A DNA stretch of 64,000 nt from Camellia lanceoleosa (lineage: Eukaryota; Streptophyta; Magnoliopsida; Ericales; Theaceae), in contig CM045761.1 in the NCBI GenBank assembly GCA_025200525.1, forward strand, positions 138,448,223 to 138,512,222. Direction: 5' to 3'. Shown here in pieces: positions 45,380 through 56,977 of this stretch. The notes beneath the pieces were generated by a model that worked only from the letters and a program-made list of their open reading frames with translations, searched no databases and was not told the origin of the DNA. Numbering within the stretch: the stretch's first letter is position 1; each line of letters opens with the position of its first letter. The position numbers and the translations under genes are program-made.

Positions 45380-46212
45380 AGGAGCTGTGTCTCGGGAGGA
45401 ATTCGAAGTATTTGAGGAGCCCGTGTTTTGCTTTTTTCAAAAATTTCTTCTTTGAGAAGAAGCCTTGCCTTTTGTTGCCTTTCCAGTCAGTTGTTGGCTT
45501 AGCCTGTCTGGCTATGTTAGCCTCTGATATTATGGCCCTGTCTAGTACCCCAATGTAGGTTTCTAACTTCAAGACATTCACTCTTTCTAAAATGTCACTG
45601 CGAAGCCCCACCTTCAAAATGCCTTGCTTTCTTGTAATCCGTATCAATCACATGTGGTGCAAACCTGGCCAATTCAGTGAATTTGGCCTCATACTTAGCT
45701 ACAGTCATACTGTCCTGCCTAAGTTCCATGAACTCTGCTACTTTCTTGTCCCTAACACACTGTGGGAAGTACTTGTCATAGAAAATCTCCAGAAATTTCA
45801 CCCAGTCAACATCTTTATGATTTTCTCGCATTAACATCCACCATCTTCTTGCCTCGTCTTCTAGCATAAAAGTGGCTAGAAGCACCTTCTATGTCTCCGA
45901 GCAAGGGAACACTTCAAATAGTTTCTCAATGCCGAGAACCCATGCTTCGGCTTTTAACGGGTCTAATCCACCATGGAACTGTGGTGGTTTCATTTTCTTG
46001 AATTCTTTGGTGAGAGCTATTATCCGATCATCATTCTGATTACCTGGCACAAGTGGTGCCGGAGGTGGAGGTGGAGGGTATGGTTACTACCACTATTGCT
46101 GCCACTCCTGTTGCTTTCTCAAAGTTTCTGCCATTTCCTGTATCAATCTTTCCATTCTGTCTATTCTGGCAGTAGAGGATTCCTCTATCCCATCACCTCT
46201 TGTTCTCACCAT
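45363..46212 (-). pseudogene. Gag core, Tekay 3, with stop and frameshift
   Basis: ATG at 46212 (MVRTRGDGIEESSTARID). Stops in the Q-rich stretch near 46090 and a TAG at 45889-45891 lie within FPCSET-stop-KVLLATF. Core motifs EDEARRWWMLMREN, FYDKYFPQCVRDKKV, YEAKFTELARFAPHVIDTD are clear to about 45600. A frameshift then precedes LERVNVLKLETYIGVLDRA and a Lys-rich linker. Confidence 0.87.
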
Positions 46213-46455
46213 TTGATTAAACTTACATTATACTTTATACAAATGATATACAAGTATGCATATACTAAAAAGCACACATATTCAAACAATTGCAATGCAA
46301 GCAATTCACAAACTTATAGCACATAATCGTTCATATCAAAACAGTTAGGCATATTCTCGATGCTTCCAAATTCATACTTATCACATGAATGCATCCTAGA
46401 TCTTTTCTAGACGCTTACTGCTCTTTTTGGACAAGTGTGTGAGTTACTAACTCGT

Positions 46456-46467
46456 GCTCTGATACCA
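46456..46467 (-). other. Primer binding site, Tekay 3 (tRNA-iMet)
   Basis: The minus strand reads TGGTATCAGAGC, a perfect 12-base complement of initiator tRNA-Met 3' end, 3 bases inside the LTR. Confidence 0.9.
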
Positions 46468-46470
46468 CTC

Positions 46471-48895
46471 TATCATGACCCGAACCCGTCCCCGTGAGTT
46501 AAGGACATAACCGGCTAGTAATCATGAGATTACCTACGGCCTCAAACCAAACCAAACGTATTTTAACAGAGTTAATTGGGGCCAAATGGAAGCAATTCAA
46601 AAACTTTGTCCATAGAGCTGTGCTTATATGGCACATCATGACAAACCATACATATGCATAGTAATAACTCACAACAAAATATGTACTACACAAGGTTCTG
46701 TACATACAGGATCATATAAGTGCAAGTCAACCCAAGAAAACTATATACAACATATTCCAAGACTTCGCCCACATGACAAAATAAAACAGAATAACAAAAA
46801 GGCGAGGACGGGTCTCGTGCGTAAGACGCAAGAGCTAACTCTTCAAAACCTTTGTTGTTCCTTACAGACTTCACTGGGGCTAGGTTTGGACTTCTCTTGG
46901 CTCACCTACAAACACATGAATGAGCGTGAGCGAAAGCCCAGTGAATACAATCAAATAAAGGAGTTATACAAACGGTATGTAGAACAACATGCTTCAAACG
47001 GCCTTGGGCCCAATTCATATTTCCATTTATGTCAAACTGGCCTTTGGACCGTTCATTTATTCATATCAAACTAGCCTTTGGCCCATTCATTTATTCGTAT
47101 CAAACTGGCCTTTGGCTCATTCATTCATTCGTGTCAAAACGGCCTTTAGCCCATTCATTTATGTCAAAACGGCCTCTGGCCCATTCATTCATGTCAAAAT
47201 GGCCTTTGGCCCATTCATTCATGTCAAAACGGCCTTTGGCCCATTCAAGCATGTCAAAATGGCCTCTGGCCCATTTATTCATATCAAAACGGCCTCTGGC
47301 CCATTCATTCATGTCAAAACGGCCTCTGGCCCATTCATTTGGCATAACAACATTGTCCATCAATCGAATCAACGAACTTATAGAACTTACACAGAAGTAA
47401 GTAATTTGGACAACAACATATTTCAAATATCTTTGTTAAGATATTACTCACAGTGATCGGTTGGTCGGTTTGCCCTGGAGCTTAACCCTACACATTCCAT
47501 GAACACAAAAGGATCACAAACAATTCAATCCGTTCTAAATTCACATTTTCCTCTTTAGGCTTCATTCTTATCTCTTTAACTCAATTACAATGCTCAATGC
47601 ATGCCTAAGAGTACTTAGAAGTGAAAGAGAACAGAAAACGAAACACAGAATGCCTTTTCAAAATTTCATAAAACAGGGTTCCCGCTCGAGCGTGGACTTC
47701 CCCGCTCGAGCGAACCCTTGAGGCCTGCAAAAGTACTGGTTATGTCGAATTTACGCTCGATCGTGCACTCTGGCACTCGAGCGGAAGGCCTGTCTACATG
47801 GCTCCCCGCTCGAGCGGATACCATGTCTGCAAAAAGTTCTGGGAGCACGTATTTCACGCTCAAGCGGCGGTTTCGCCGAGCGACATCAAATTTCGAAAAC
47901 CTGTAATTGTTCTTGAGCTCAATTCGACCTTCCAATCAACATTTCATGCATATAATAGCTCAAACTTCAAATATACTTGTGCTAACATGATACAAACACC
48001 AAATTATATCATTATGAAGCTCAATTTCATGAATCAAACACTTGCATGTCCCAAATTAATCCAAACTCATCACCAACTCATCAAATTCATGCATTCAAAG
48101 CTCCTACTCTTATAAATTGTACATGCATGTGATATATTACCCTCATTTCAACTTACATGGTGCAAATGGTGATTACAAACATGAGCCTCAACTAGAAACT
48201 TACATGGATCATGTATTTCAAACTCAAACATGCAAATCCCAAGCAATTACATACATGCAAGCATACATTAACCTTCAATTCAACATGATCAACTCAATTT
48301 CATTCCAATCCTTACTCTTGGTCATCAACCAACCTTGGATTCACAAGATTACAACTAGGGTCCATAAATTACTCACCTAGAGGCTTAATTCTCCCAATCT
48401 GTAGCAAAATCTTGAGTTTAATCCTCCAATTCTTCACAAACTTGAGCCAAACACAATTCTTCTTCTCTTACCCTCTCTAGCAGACCCTCTCTCTACTCTT
48501 GGAGTAAAAAATCAGCCAAAATAAACTAAAGAGGGAATTTGAGTGAAAGTGGCCCACTAAAAGCTCTTTTAATCAAAATTCTTAATATTAAAATAATTGA
48601 GCACCAATTTACTAATTTAATCAATATAATCTGATCCGATTCAATTTTCAATTAAATTTCACCGCAGGCTCTAAAAATTATGCCTATCATAATGGCGTAG
48701 TCAATTTCGGTTTCTACGGCCGATAGGACCTTCAATTTAATTTCCAAAGCAGATAATCGAACAGATATTCCTACGGTGAACAGATGGAAATTCAAAACCA
48801 CATATTTTCACAAAATGGCACACAAAATCATATTAAACACATAGTTATACTCATATTAAGGACCAATTAACATATTACGGAACAGGGATATCAGA
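46471..48895 (-). repeat. 5' LTR of Tekay 3 (2425 bp)
   Basis: Collinear with 39440-41708; the extra length comes mainly from minisatellite expansion (47000-47340). Both ends carry one mutated terminal base. Confidence 0.9.
47000..47340 (-). repeat. 30-bp minisatellite, eleven units (5' LTR copy)
   Basis: GGCCT(T/C)TGGCCCATTCATTC with TCAAAA(C/T). The last six units are spaced exactly 30 bp (47171 to 47321). Repetitive open frames in all phases here are artefacts of the repeat. Confidence 0.88.
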
Positions 48896-48900
48896 AAAAC

Positions 48901-49132
48901 AGTCTGTCTATGTACTCTCGAAGCCATAAGCAGCCCCCAGATAGATATGTCAGCTTGAATCTTCTTCAACTGTTTCAATACAGCTTTTTCCTCTAACTGC
49001 TTTTCCTTCTGCCTCTCGACTTCTTTATCCTTCCCAGATGCCTCAGGTTGGTCCGTATGTGGTGGTTTGAAATATCGGCCACTTCTTGTCATGTGGTCGA
49101 CTTCTTCCACATACCAGGTATTGTCAGGAAGG
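48901..49132 (-). pseudogene. Tat-type pre-protease linker, element B, 3' part
   Basis: The minus strand reads PDNTWYVEEVDHMTRSGRYF, then a charged KEVERQKEKQLEEKAVLKQL stretch and ISIWGLLMASRVHRQTV. The 'TRSGR(Y/H)' and 'WGLLMAS..HR' pairing is characteristic, in my recall, of the region just before protease in Tat/Ogre polyproteins. It is cut by Tekay 3 at its 3' side and by LTR C at its 5' side. It continues at 52072, where the frame GDSLPDN is restored across the target site. Confidence 0.75.
49128..49132. repeat. Target duplication of LTR C (GAAGG / GAAGA)
   Basis: GAAGG here and GAAGA at 52072-52076, one mismatch. Removing the LTR and one copy restores an open polyprotein frame, supporting the call. 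Confidence 0.7.
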
Positions 49133-52071
49133 TGTAACATGCCCGGGGGGGTACCAGCGCGCGTTAAACAGTTTGGACCCCCGAGATCTCTTTGATCTAG
49201 TCTCATGAGTGCAATGTGAAACGTAGATGAGAGTCCAGATTTGGAAACTTTTAGTGAAAATCCATTTTATTGCAATTTTGTCAAAAATGAATTGCGTCAT
49301 CAGATCTCAGAGTCGCCACCTAATATTTTGGAAAATTAGGAAACCCATGACTCAGTGCCAAGGCCACTGTTCGTCGTAACCAAGGATGCTTGGCTCGGAA
49401 CCTTAGGTATAAGAGGGAAAGGTCAATAATGAGCACCCCTGCTCACCCGATCAAAAGATCGGCCTCTACTAAACCATGATATGACTTTTATTTTCTTTAT
49501 ATGTTCATGTTCTGATTAGTTAATAAATCCTAAAATTTACTATGTGAAGCATACAAGTATAGACTATACCATTCATTTTGGAACAATTTGATATCATGCA
49601 TTTGGAAAGAGTTTTGACGATGTTCAACCCAAACAAATTGAGTTTACAAGCATGAAAAAATCAACATCATTCCAAATTAAGCGACACAACTTCCATCTAC
49701 TAGCATTCATAGAGTTATATAACATAAGCAAATAGCCTCATGGTAGAATGCTAGACATAGTAAGAAAAACACACACAAACGGGATGCTAAAGCATAAAAA
49801 CTTACATGTTTGACGTCCCACGAGCAAGCTACAAAACAAAGTTAGTAAAATATGTATGATCTTATATACAAAATCCTAATGCAATTCACTCATGAGATGC
49901 AACTAAAGATTCGGCTTCTAGAATATGATATGTGAATCATCGCAAGAACATGAGGTAGCGCACATAATCACATAGGAATTGATTAAATCCACAAATGCAA
50001 ACTTAGCCGAATCAAGATGCATGAAACATGAATGCAAAGCATAACTATGATGAAAAATAAATATGATGTTTATGTACAAATAAAGAAAGCAAGTAAAAGA
50101 ACGAGATAGAAAGAAGCGGGGCGGGGAATTATTATAACTTTTTAAAGAATAATTACAAATCAAATTAGAGAGAGATAAGGAGAATATTACAACAAAATAA
50201 AAACCTCACAATACACTCAAAATAAAAAAATAAATAAAATAAAAGCTTCATGTTCTTTAGAACTGCCGGCGGAAATTGATCAATATTGGGAGATTACGCC
50301 ATCTTGTTCTAAGAAGTTAACTGCCGCCAACTAAGCCAAGCAAAACCTGTCTTGTTGCGAAACCAAGAAAATGAACAAACAAAAAATATGTAGGTGGCTC
50401 AACTAGCCACTACCGGTTAGATTTAAAAAAAAAACAAGAAAACAAATATAAAATAAAATAAAAAGTGCAAACTCACAACATAAACCTAAAGCAATAAAAC
50501 AAATATAAGATAGAACATGCAAGATTATAACAGAACTAATATGAGACTAATACACGAAAAAAAAATATATATGAGGTAGAACATGCAAGATTACAACAAA
50601 ACCAATATGAAATTAAAGCATGCGAATAAAAATAAATAAATAAATAAATAATTATGAGTTCAACAAACCACTAGGATTATAACAATACACTATGAAATAT
50701 AAAGTAAGAAAATAAATATGAGATAAACAAACCACTTAGATTATAATAAAACACAATGAAATAAGAAGCATGAAAATAAATATAAGATATAAAATATAAG
50801 AAAATGAAAGACTAACAATTCACCTTCCAAAGAAAGATTGAACTTTTTGATTTCCAAACTTCCTCTTGATCACCCTCAAGTGTAAGAAGTGTGTTCTCAA
50901 ATCCTCAATTCAAAATTATGGAGTTTATGGAGTTTGTGGTATAGAAAGTGGCTAACTCTCTAGTTTTTCTCACTTTCAATCACTAAACACTCTTCCTTAT
51001 GATCAAGGCAATTGATCTTTGGCTATATTAGAATTTTTGGAGTGGTTTTGGTGTATGGAAATGAGAAATTTCAGTAGCTATGGAAGGTATGGGGTGTATA
51101 TGGAAGATAGGAATATTTTTGGCTCAAAAACTCAATTTTTCTCTATTTTTTCACTCTTTTCTCACTCCTTTCTCTTCAATTTCGTGGTCTTCTTCTCTCT
51201 TACAATATGATCATTCTATATAGGCAATGAGGGAGAGTAAAGGTCAAAAAGAAGGTGGGAGACAAGAATGTGATAGGAGGGCAAATTTTCAAAGTGGTTG
51301 CATGGGATACTCCTTTATGAATGCAAACAAAACCTCTTTTTGACAATGGGGGATGATTAGGTATAATGGAGGATGAGTGGATGCACTTGAATGGCTCAGA
51401 AAATAGGTAAATGGGATGTCCCAACCGATCCAAAACCAAGAAAAAATAGGCTATTGTTGTTTTGAGCCGAGTCAACAAAATCTGCTTTTAAGTCCAACTT
51501 CAAATGGGCATATCTCCCCCATATGGACTTGGTTTTAGGCGGTTCTTGGGTCCAAATTGAAGCCCCAGGAGTCTACTTTCCAATGGTAGTGGCCTCACAT
51601 TTAAATTCCAAGTGTGCAAAGAAAAATTCCTAATTTAGTAAAGGCTGCTCATTTCCTTCTTAATGATTTGATACTCATCCTTTTCCTAAACCAGTTTTCT
51701 TTCATCCCCTCCTATTTCCTTCAACTCCAAACCTATAAGAAGATGCTTTTTAAATATTTTTCAAAAAGTTTCACCTTCCTTCCATTTATTTCCACTTTGT
51801 CCTTACTCAGTTTACTGAAAAGTGCAATATTTTAATCGAAATGAGAGCCTTGGGACATTGTAGAAACATTTTTTTAAAAAAAAACATATTTTGAAAAGAG
51901 GGTTTTAAGGTGTAAAATAGTTTGGCCAAAAAATGGGTGAAGGTTGGGATTAACACTTAAATTCCATCTTTCTTACTGAGAATTTTGTGAGAAACACATT
52001 CTAATTGTCATCATCGGGTAATCAAAAGAAAGCGCCCAAGTCTTAGGGCCGGTCAAAATGGGGTGTCTACA
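49133..52071 (-). repeat. Solo LTR C (2939 bp), Tat-like
   Basis: Minus-strand start TGTAGACACCCCATTTT resembles the LTR A start. The other end is TGTTACA. It contains the GGTGGCGACTCTG motif (about 49310), a TATA box CTATATAG at complement 51215-51222 and an AATA microsatellite at 50625-50651. Both flanks are one continuous coding sequence, so the interior has been lost by LTR-LTR recombination. No gene is supported within. Confidence 0.8.
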
Positions 52072-52863
52072 GAAGACTATCACCCCAATCCTCATCAGTG
52101 TGGGCAAGATACAGATCATCATCTTCCCACCACATACCTCCAGCAACCGACAAGAATTGTCCGGTTCCGGTCTAAGCGTTCCCTCAGCAAAAACATTCCC
52201 CTCAGGGCGTTGAGTTATTCCAGCTTTCTTATCACTTTCACTCATTTCCTGCCCAAACCGCTCCAGCACAGCTTCTTGTTCTATATGTATGGTCCTAACA
52301 ATGCCCAGTTCCTGAGCCAATTGTTCTTTACCAGTGTTTTTCGGTAGTTTACCCTTCCTCTCGGCCGTTCTGGCCATTGTTGCGGTTCCTGTTTTCTGTT
52401 CTCCAAACTTCGATTCAGTTCCCTCATCTATATCGGGTTCATCACTTAGCCACCTAGAATTGTCTGTTGACCTGTTCAGATTAAACCAATTAATATGCAC
52501 ATCTCCTTGATCTTGCTCATCAAAGAACTGCAAATTGTCTATATCCTCCTCTAGGTCAGCTAGATCATCAAATCCCTGACTTGGTCCATCTTCTCAGACT
52601 ACACTGACCTCCATCCTAGTTGGCAGCACCACTTCTAGTTTAACTTGATTGATTGGCACAACATAGCAGCTCGGGTCGTATGTCCCATCAGATAAATCCT
52701 CAAAGCCCTCGAGCAACGGACTGGTATTCTCCACCAAAGCTAACCTCCCTTCATTTTCCACTGTTACCACCACTGGCTTGGGTTGGAGTGAGGACGCGTT
52801 CATTCTGCACAAGTTTGTGCTCTTAGGGATGAACAATGTTGGCTTGGGTAGGCCAGAAGACAA
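52072..52863 (-). pseudogene. Tat-type gag/protease linker, element B, 5' part
   Basis: Two overlapping minus-strand frames with a shift near 52590 read PSCYVVPINQVKLEV, then FFDEQDQGDVHINWFNLN, SDEPDIDEGTESKFGEQ, a Lys/Glu-rich stretch and, in the alternate frame, AHTDEDWGDS running into the target site. It is acidic and low in hydrophobic cores, as expected for the variable linker between Gag zinc finger and protease in Tat elements. No catalytic motif is present. It stops at about 52863, where sequence changes to the 3' flank of gene copy 3. Confidence 0.6.
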
Positions 52864-53274
52864 TTAGTACAAATGAAGAAACAACACTTGTAAAAATTTT
52901 GTTGGAAAACTTTTATAAATGTCATTTGGCCAAGATAAAAAAACAAAAGTGTGGTTATTTAAGATAATTATTTAGTTCTAAATTTGACATGTGCATGTAT
53001 CTGAGGTCTGGGGATCCAATGTGAGGAGTCAAGTTGTCAAACTTGGAAAGATCAGAAAAATTCTAAGTATGAAACAATATGCAACGCATGAAGCAAAGGA
53101 AGTAAGCATACATGGAAAGCATCCAATACTTAAAAGAGAAAAGAAAAACTTGTATTGAGAAGAAACAAGTTGTTCAAATACACAAACAAGCACATCGGCT
53201 CGACAAAACATTGTTAAAAAAAAGAAAATACAACCACAAAGTAAAAGAACAAAAGGTCAAAGAAAAAAAAAATC
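52864..53274 (-). other. 3' flank of gene copy 3
   Basis: AT-rich sequence after the copy-3 stop on the minus strand. The boundary with element B is not resolved. No gene seen. Confidence 0.4.
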
Positions 53275-54074
53275 CTAAATAGAAGGGTCTTCATCATCTT
53301 TTTCAGATTGTGTTGCCTCGGCAATTGGCATTATTTCAGCCTCAGCAGACAGTTGAACAGACTATTCGGCCACAATCTCGGCGTCGATCTTAAGAAGGGA
53401 TTTGTCCAGACTCTTCTCGACAGAAAGGATTTCGGTTTCAGAGGTAGCCTTCTTGAGGGAGGTTCCTTTGGGGACCTCATTCTTGTTTCTCCAGTCAAGT
53501 CCAGGACTTGATCGTTAAGAGTTGAGGACTTGGCCCTAGCAAGGACCTCAAATGCGTCTTCAGCTTCAGCTTCAGAATTGACGGGCTAAGAAGGAAAAGA
53601 CACCTCCAGCTGACTGATGTCCCAAAATGGTGAGTCATCGGGAACCAACAACCTTTTATGCGCTGCCATCTAGCCCAAGTAATAGCCTTTGTTGTAGGCC
53701 AAATTATCTTAGGCCTTGTACAAGTTATGAATGTTAGCTTGGCCCTTGGTGTAAGCCTTCTCATCGGCAACCTTGACCTCGGCTTCCTTGGCCTCCAGTG
53801 CTTCCTCAAGTTTAGCCTCGGTTTCAGTAACCTTGACCTGGTCCTCGATGTACTTCGCCTTGGCTGCCCTTGCCTTCTTCTCAGTATCTTTCGTAGCCTC
53901 CTCGGCTTTGTGCTGGGCAGACTTGGCAGCGTTGGCCTTATCCATAAGATGATGAATGCAAACCTCGGCCTCGTTTAGAAAAGCAAGGTAGACAACAGCT
54001 TCTTGCATCTTCTTTGTCAAGTCCTTCCTCACTAACTCGACCTTGACCGCATGAGAATGTGTGTGCTGGATGGC

Positions 54075-54162
54075 CTACAAGAAGAGGAACAAGTTAGAAA
54101 ATGTGGCTAAGTATTGAGAAGCAAAAAATAGTAAAAAAGAAAGGGAACTTTGAGAAAGTTAC
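54075..54162 (-). other. Intron 2 of gene copy 3
   Basis: GTAACTTTCTC...CTTCTTGTAG, 88 nt. It joins MMRHFVL to AIQHTHSHAV in phase 0. Copy 4 has ALQ at the same place. Confidence 0.7.
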
Positions 54163-55106
54163 CAAGACAAAATGCCTCATCATCAAGACAAAGTTCTTGT
54201 ACTGGTTGAACTCGCCCACTTGTGCCATATCTTCGGGCAGAAGGAGTTCCATTGTCAAACCAGAGCCGACTTTAATGTCCTTAATGACACTGTCGCTAAC
54301 CTTCAGAGGTCGGTCGCCCACCTTGATTTCAAACATCCAAATGTCCTCTGGCAGAACATCCCCATTGCCATCAGGACCAACAGACCTCGGCTTCTTGAAA
54401 ATAGGGTCCTCAGTGAACTCGGCCTTAGCTAGCCTCTTCCCAGAATTCGTGGGCCTCTTCTAAGCCTCGGCTAACCGAGATATTGGGATTGTGTCCACGG
54501 TGCCCTTCTCCGAATCAGAAGGAATGGTTGTGACTTTAGTTTTTACCATGGATTTCTTTACCCTCTTAGGCTTCTGAATAGATTGGGGAATTGGTGTGGA
54601 TTGAACCGAAACGATATCGGGCAAGTCGGCAAGCAAGTCTTCGACTTTTGCAGGCTTGTGTCCCATCTCCTCGGCTGTTGTAGCAACAGTAACTCCTAGA
54701 CCAAGTCAGAAAGCCGGCAAGGCGATGAGTGGATTTGATGGGTCTAACATTGATACGTCAGGACCTCGGTACTATTGGCTATGAGTTCTGCTGGCAAGAG
54801 CATTTGGAGGTCAGTGACAACATTAGCGTTGGGATGGTGGAATAAGATGGGCTAGAGCAGAGGTAGATGGCTCGTTGGCTAGATCAGATGTTGATCCCTA
54901 ATCTAGCCTTGGCGAGAAAATGACTGGTTGAGTTGAGGCTGATGTCTTGTTGTTTCTTGGAACGTCGGGGAGTGGTGACTGGTATGTCGACACGTAATTC
55001 AACAGGATGGGGGCCTTGCATTTTTCTATTGGCAGACCCAGAAGTTGAATGAGATCTTGGCTTGGGATATACTCTTGGCAGAAATTCTTTGATGGTTGGG
55101 AAAGAG

Positions 55107-55198
55107 CTGTAGAAACAATGAGAAAACATTAGTACATTTAAGAGAAATAGATTACTAAGTGTTTGTAGAAATAAACTATGAGGTGACTAAGTCCTTAC
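55107..55198 (-). other. Intron 1 of gene copy 3
   Basis: GTAAGGACTTAG...TGTTTCTACAG, 92 nt, after the NWEF block. Confidence 0.65.
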
Positions 55199-56526
55199 CC
55201 TCATCTTTTCTAAAAACTCCTCAGTGCAATGGGAAGAGATGAAGATCGTCATGCGATGCGAACTCCCAGTTTTTCAAGACAATCAAATAATCTTCTCCAG
55301 CGCCTTTATTAGAGTCGAGAAGGTCGCCTATGAGCTTGTACTTGGTGGATTTGGGCTTTAGGTAGTAGGTGTAGCCATTTTTGGATTTCAAGCCACACAT
55401 GGTGTAGCAATATTGGAGGTCAGACAAAGTTATCCTAGTCTTTTCTCGGCGTGCCAGCTCAACAAAACAGTTAATGACACTAAAGGTGTTGACTGCTAGC
55501 TGCATGGGAATGAGTTTATAGAAGTGAAGGACTTCTCTAAAGATGATGTCAAGGGAAAATCTGATTCCACCCTCGGTAATGGAAACTACTGGAAATGGGT
55601 AGAAGGCCTCTCCTGGCACCATGGAGTTCTCTTTGCTAGCCAACCTAAGATGAACATCGGCTGGAATAGAGAACTCCTGGCGAAAGCACTCAAGCTTAGT
55701 CGACGAATCTACTCTCCACTTAAACATGCGTATGATCTCGGCTAGGGTAATTTGGGTATGATTTATGATGGAAAAGGGTTTAAATATGGGTTCAGGGACC
55801 TCGGCATGACCCTAATGAGTTTTAGGGCAAGAATTCTAGAAGAATCAGGGGAGTTCTTGTTTCAATTTTCCTAAGGATATGGTTTCTAGGCAAATCCCAA
55901 TCCTAAAAGTAAGAAGATAAACAAAATACAAAGGCAAGAAATTTGAAAAAAACAAACCAAGAAAATAGAAGCGACATGATTCAGAACTAAGAAAATGGCA
56001 GAAAAGAACAACAAAGACAGTAACACAAAGTAACACACTCAAGCTTCAACAGATTCACATATACAAAAACAGTATGTGTGTGGAAGGCAATGTGCAAGAA
56101 CCGCAATCAGTACAAATAACAGTCCAGAAAAAATGGGTAAACTTCGAAGCAAAAAGCATATTCAAGAACAAGAATTGGTTCAGAATGTCTAGAGCATAAA
56201 ATGGTAAGCAAATTAGGGGATAAAGCGTGGAATTTGATAAAAGGAACAATGGGAGTGTACAAACAGTTCACAATAATGTCATATTCAAGAACAGTACAAA
56301 ACAAGAATGAAAAAGAGGAAATCGAAGACTTATAGTGTGAAACGAGGAAATGAACGTCGGGATGAAGATCGCTGGAGTCAGACAACGTGAATGATTGGAA
56401 TTAAATGATGAAAAGTTCGCCAGCGGTGACGGAGGAAGCAGTTACAGAGCTTGAAAAGGCTTGAAAATGGTGGAGAGAGAAAAACTGAGAAGAGAAAGAA
56501 GTGTAATTGCAAAGTGAAGCGACAGG

Positions 56527-56544
56527 GAGAGAGAGAGAGAGAGG
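56527..56544 (-). promoter_or_regulatory. CT tract (Y patch) of gene copy 3
   Basis: (TC)n on the gene strand, about 135 bp downstream of its G-box. Copy 4 has a CT run at 61279-61291, about 140 bp from its G-box. The surrounding 55728-56526 interval is a long leader with no supported exon. Confidence 0.5.
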
Positions 56545-56675
56545 AGTTTTGTCAAAAATGCAAAAAAAAACAACAAAACATAATAAGGATGCCTTGAACA
56601 ACGTGCTTGTCAGGCGGCGTGGGTAAAAATGACGTGATCTGATAGCGCATGTCAAGTACGAGCCAATAAGAATGG

Positions 56676-56683
56676 GACACGTG
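56676..56683 (-). promoter_or_regulatory. G-box upstream of gene copy 3
   Basis: CACGTGTC on the gene strand. ACGCCGCC follows 58 bp downstream (56612-56620). Confidence 0.55.
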
Positions 56684-56965
56684 GAGGAAACGGTTGAAAA
56701 GACGGTGCGTGATAGCTCATACGCAATTGAGAACTCTTGAAATTCTTGAAATAATGAGGCAATAACCTTGGCTAGAAAAGCAATCTTGGATGGGATGCTT
56801 AGAGAACTTAATTCTTGATTCTTGATAAAGTGGGCAACTGAATCTTGGTTTCTTGAAACCGACGAGTCATGATCTCAGTTAAAGTAGTATCTGCGTTTTT
56901 AAGCCGACATGTTGTGTGGACAGACTATGTAGGTTCCATCACCTCAGGTTGCTGAGGTAATAGAA

Positions 56966-56977
56966 CCTAGGGGCAGT
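56966..56977 (+). other. Polypurine tract before LTR D
   Basis: CCTAGGGGCAGT abuts TGTGAGAAAG. Its orientation defines plus as the element's sense strand, opposite to gene copy 3. Confidence 0.6.

Larger units (their letters stand above)
39440..48895 (-). mobile_element. Tekay element 3, complete structure (9456 bp)
   Basis: Starts TGTCATGA, and its right end is TATCAGA (expected TATCACA). AAAAC flanks both sides (39435-39439, 48896-48900). The right LTR inner end is TATCATGA, also one base from TGTCATGA. The full chromovirus gene order is present on the minus strand, with stops in gag, RNase H linker and integrase. It inserted into element B. Confidence 0.92.
36748..52863 (-). mobile_element. 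Element B: truncated minus-strand Tat-like element
   Basis: Minus-strand order: a Tat-type gag/pre-protease linker (52863-52072 and 49132-48901), then the distal part of an A-like 3' LTR (39439-36748). Pol and the first part of the LTR are missing, so it is an internally deleted element. Tekay 3 and solo LTR C are inserted in it. Its end TGTGGACT abuts AGGGT (36743-36747) in gene copy 2. The matching far end was not found. Confidence 0.65.
53275..55727 (-). pseudogene. Antisense accessory gene, copy 3, nearly full length
   Basis: ATG at 55727 (MFKWRVDSSTKLECFRQEF). Exon 1 holds the PF04195-like domain: GGIRFSLDIIFREVLHFY, LAVNTFSVINCFVELARR, LSDLQYCYTMCGLKSKNGY and LKNWEFASHDD. A frame loss near 55235 precedes intron 1 (55107-55198, donor GTAAGGAC). 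Exon 2 has SFPTIKEFLPRVYPKPR and a proline/basic linker. An in-frame stop falls near 54895, then KRVKKSMVKTKVT and VGDRPLKVSDSVIKDIK. Intron 2 (54075-54162) precedes the coiled coil (LTKKMQEAVVYLAFLNEAEV, KDTEKKARAAKAKYIEDQ, EAKLEEALEAKEAEVKVA). The acidic tail SEKDDEDPSI ends at TAG 53275-53277. The overall plan is DNA- or RNA-agnostic domain, linker, coiled coil and acidic tail; function unknown. Confidence 0.75.

Noticed and set aside
46456..46467. TGGTATCAGAGC as part of a tRNA gene or SINE
   Set aside because: It stands alone 3 bases inside an LTR, the standard place of a primer binding site; no cloverleaf around it.
46989..47456. 155-codon frame with a repeated PLAHSF-like peptide
   Set aside because: Product of the 30-bp LTR minisatellite; the sister LTR has a shorter version and no conserved start.
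53284..53288. AGGGT as the distant partner of the AGGGT before element B (36743)
   Set aside because: It is not preceded by an LTR end and lies within the coding tail of gene copy 3; chance match.
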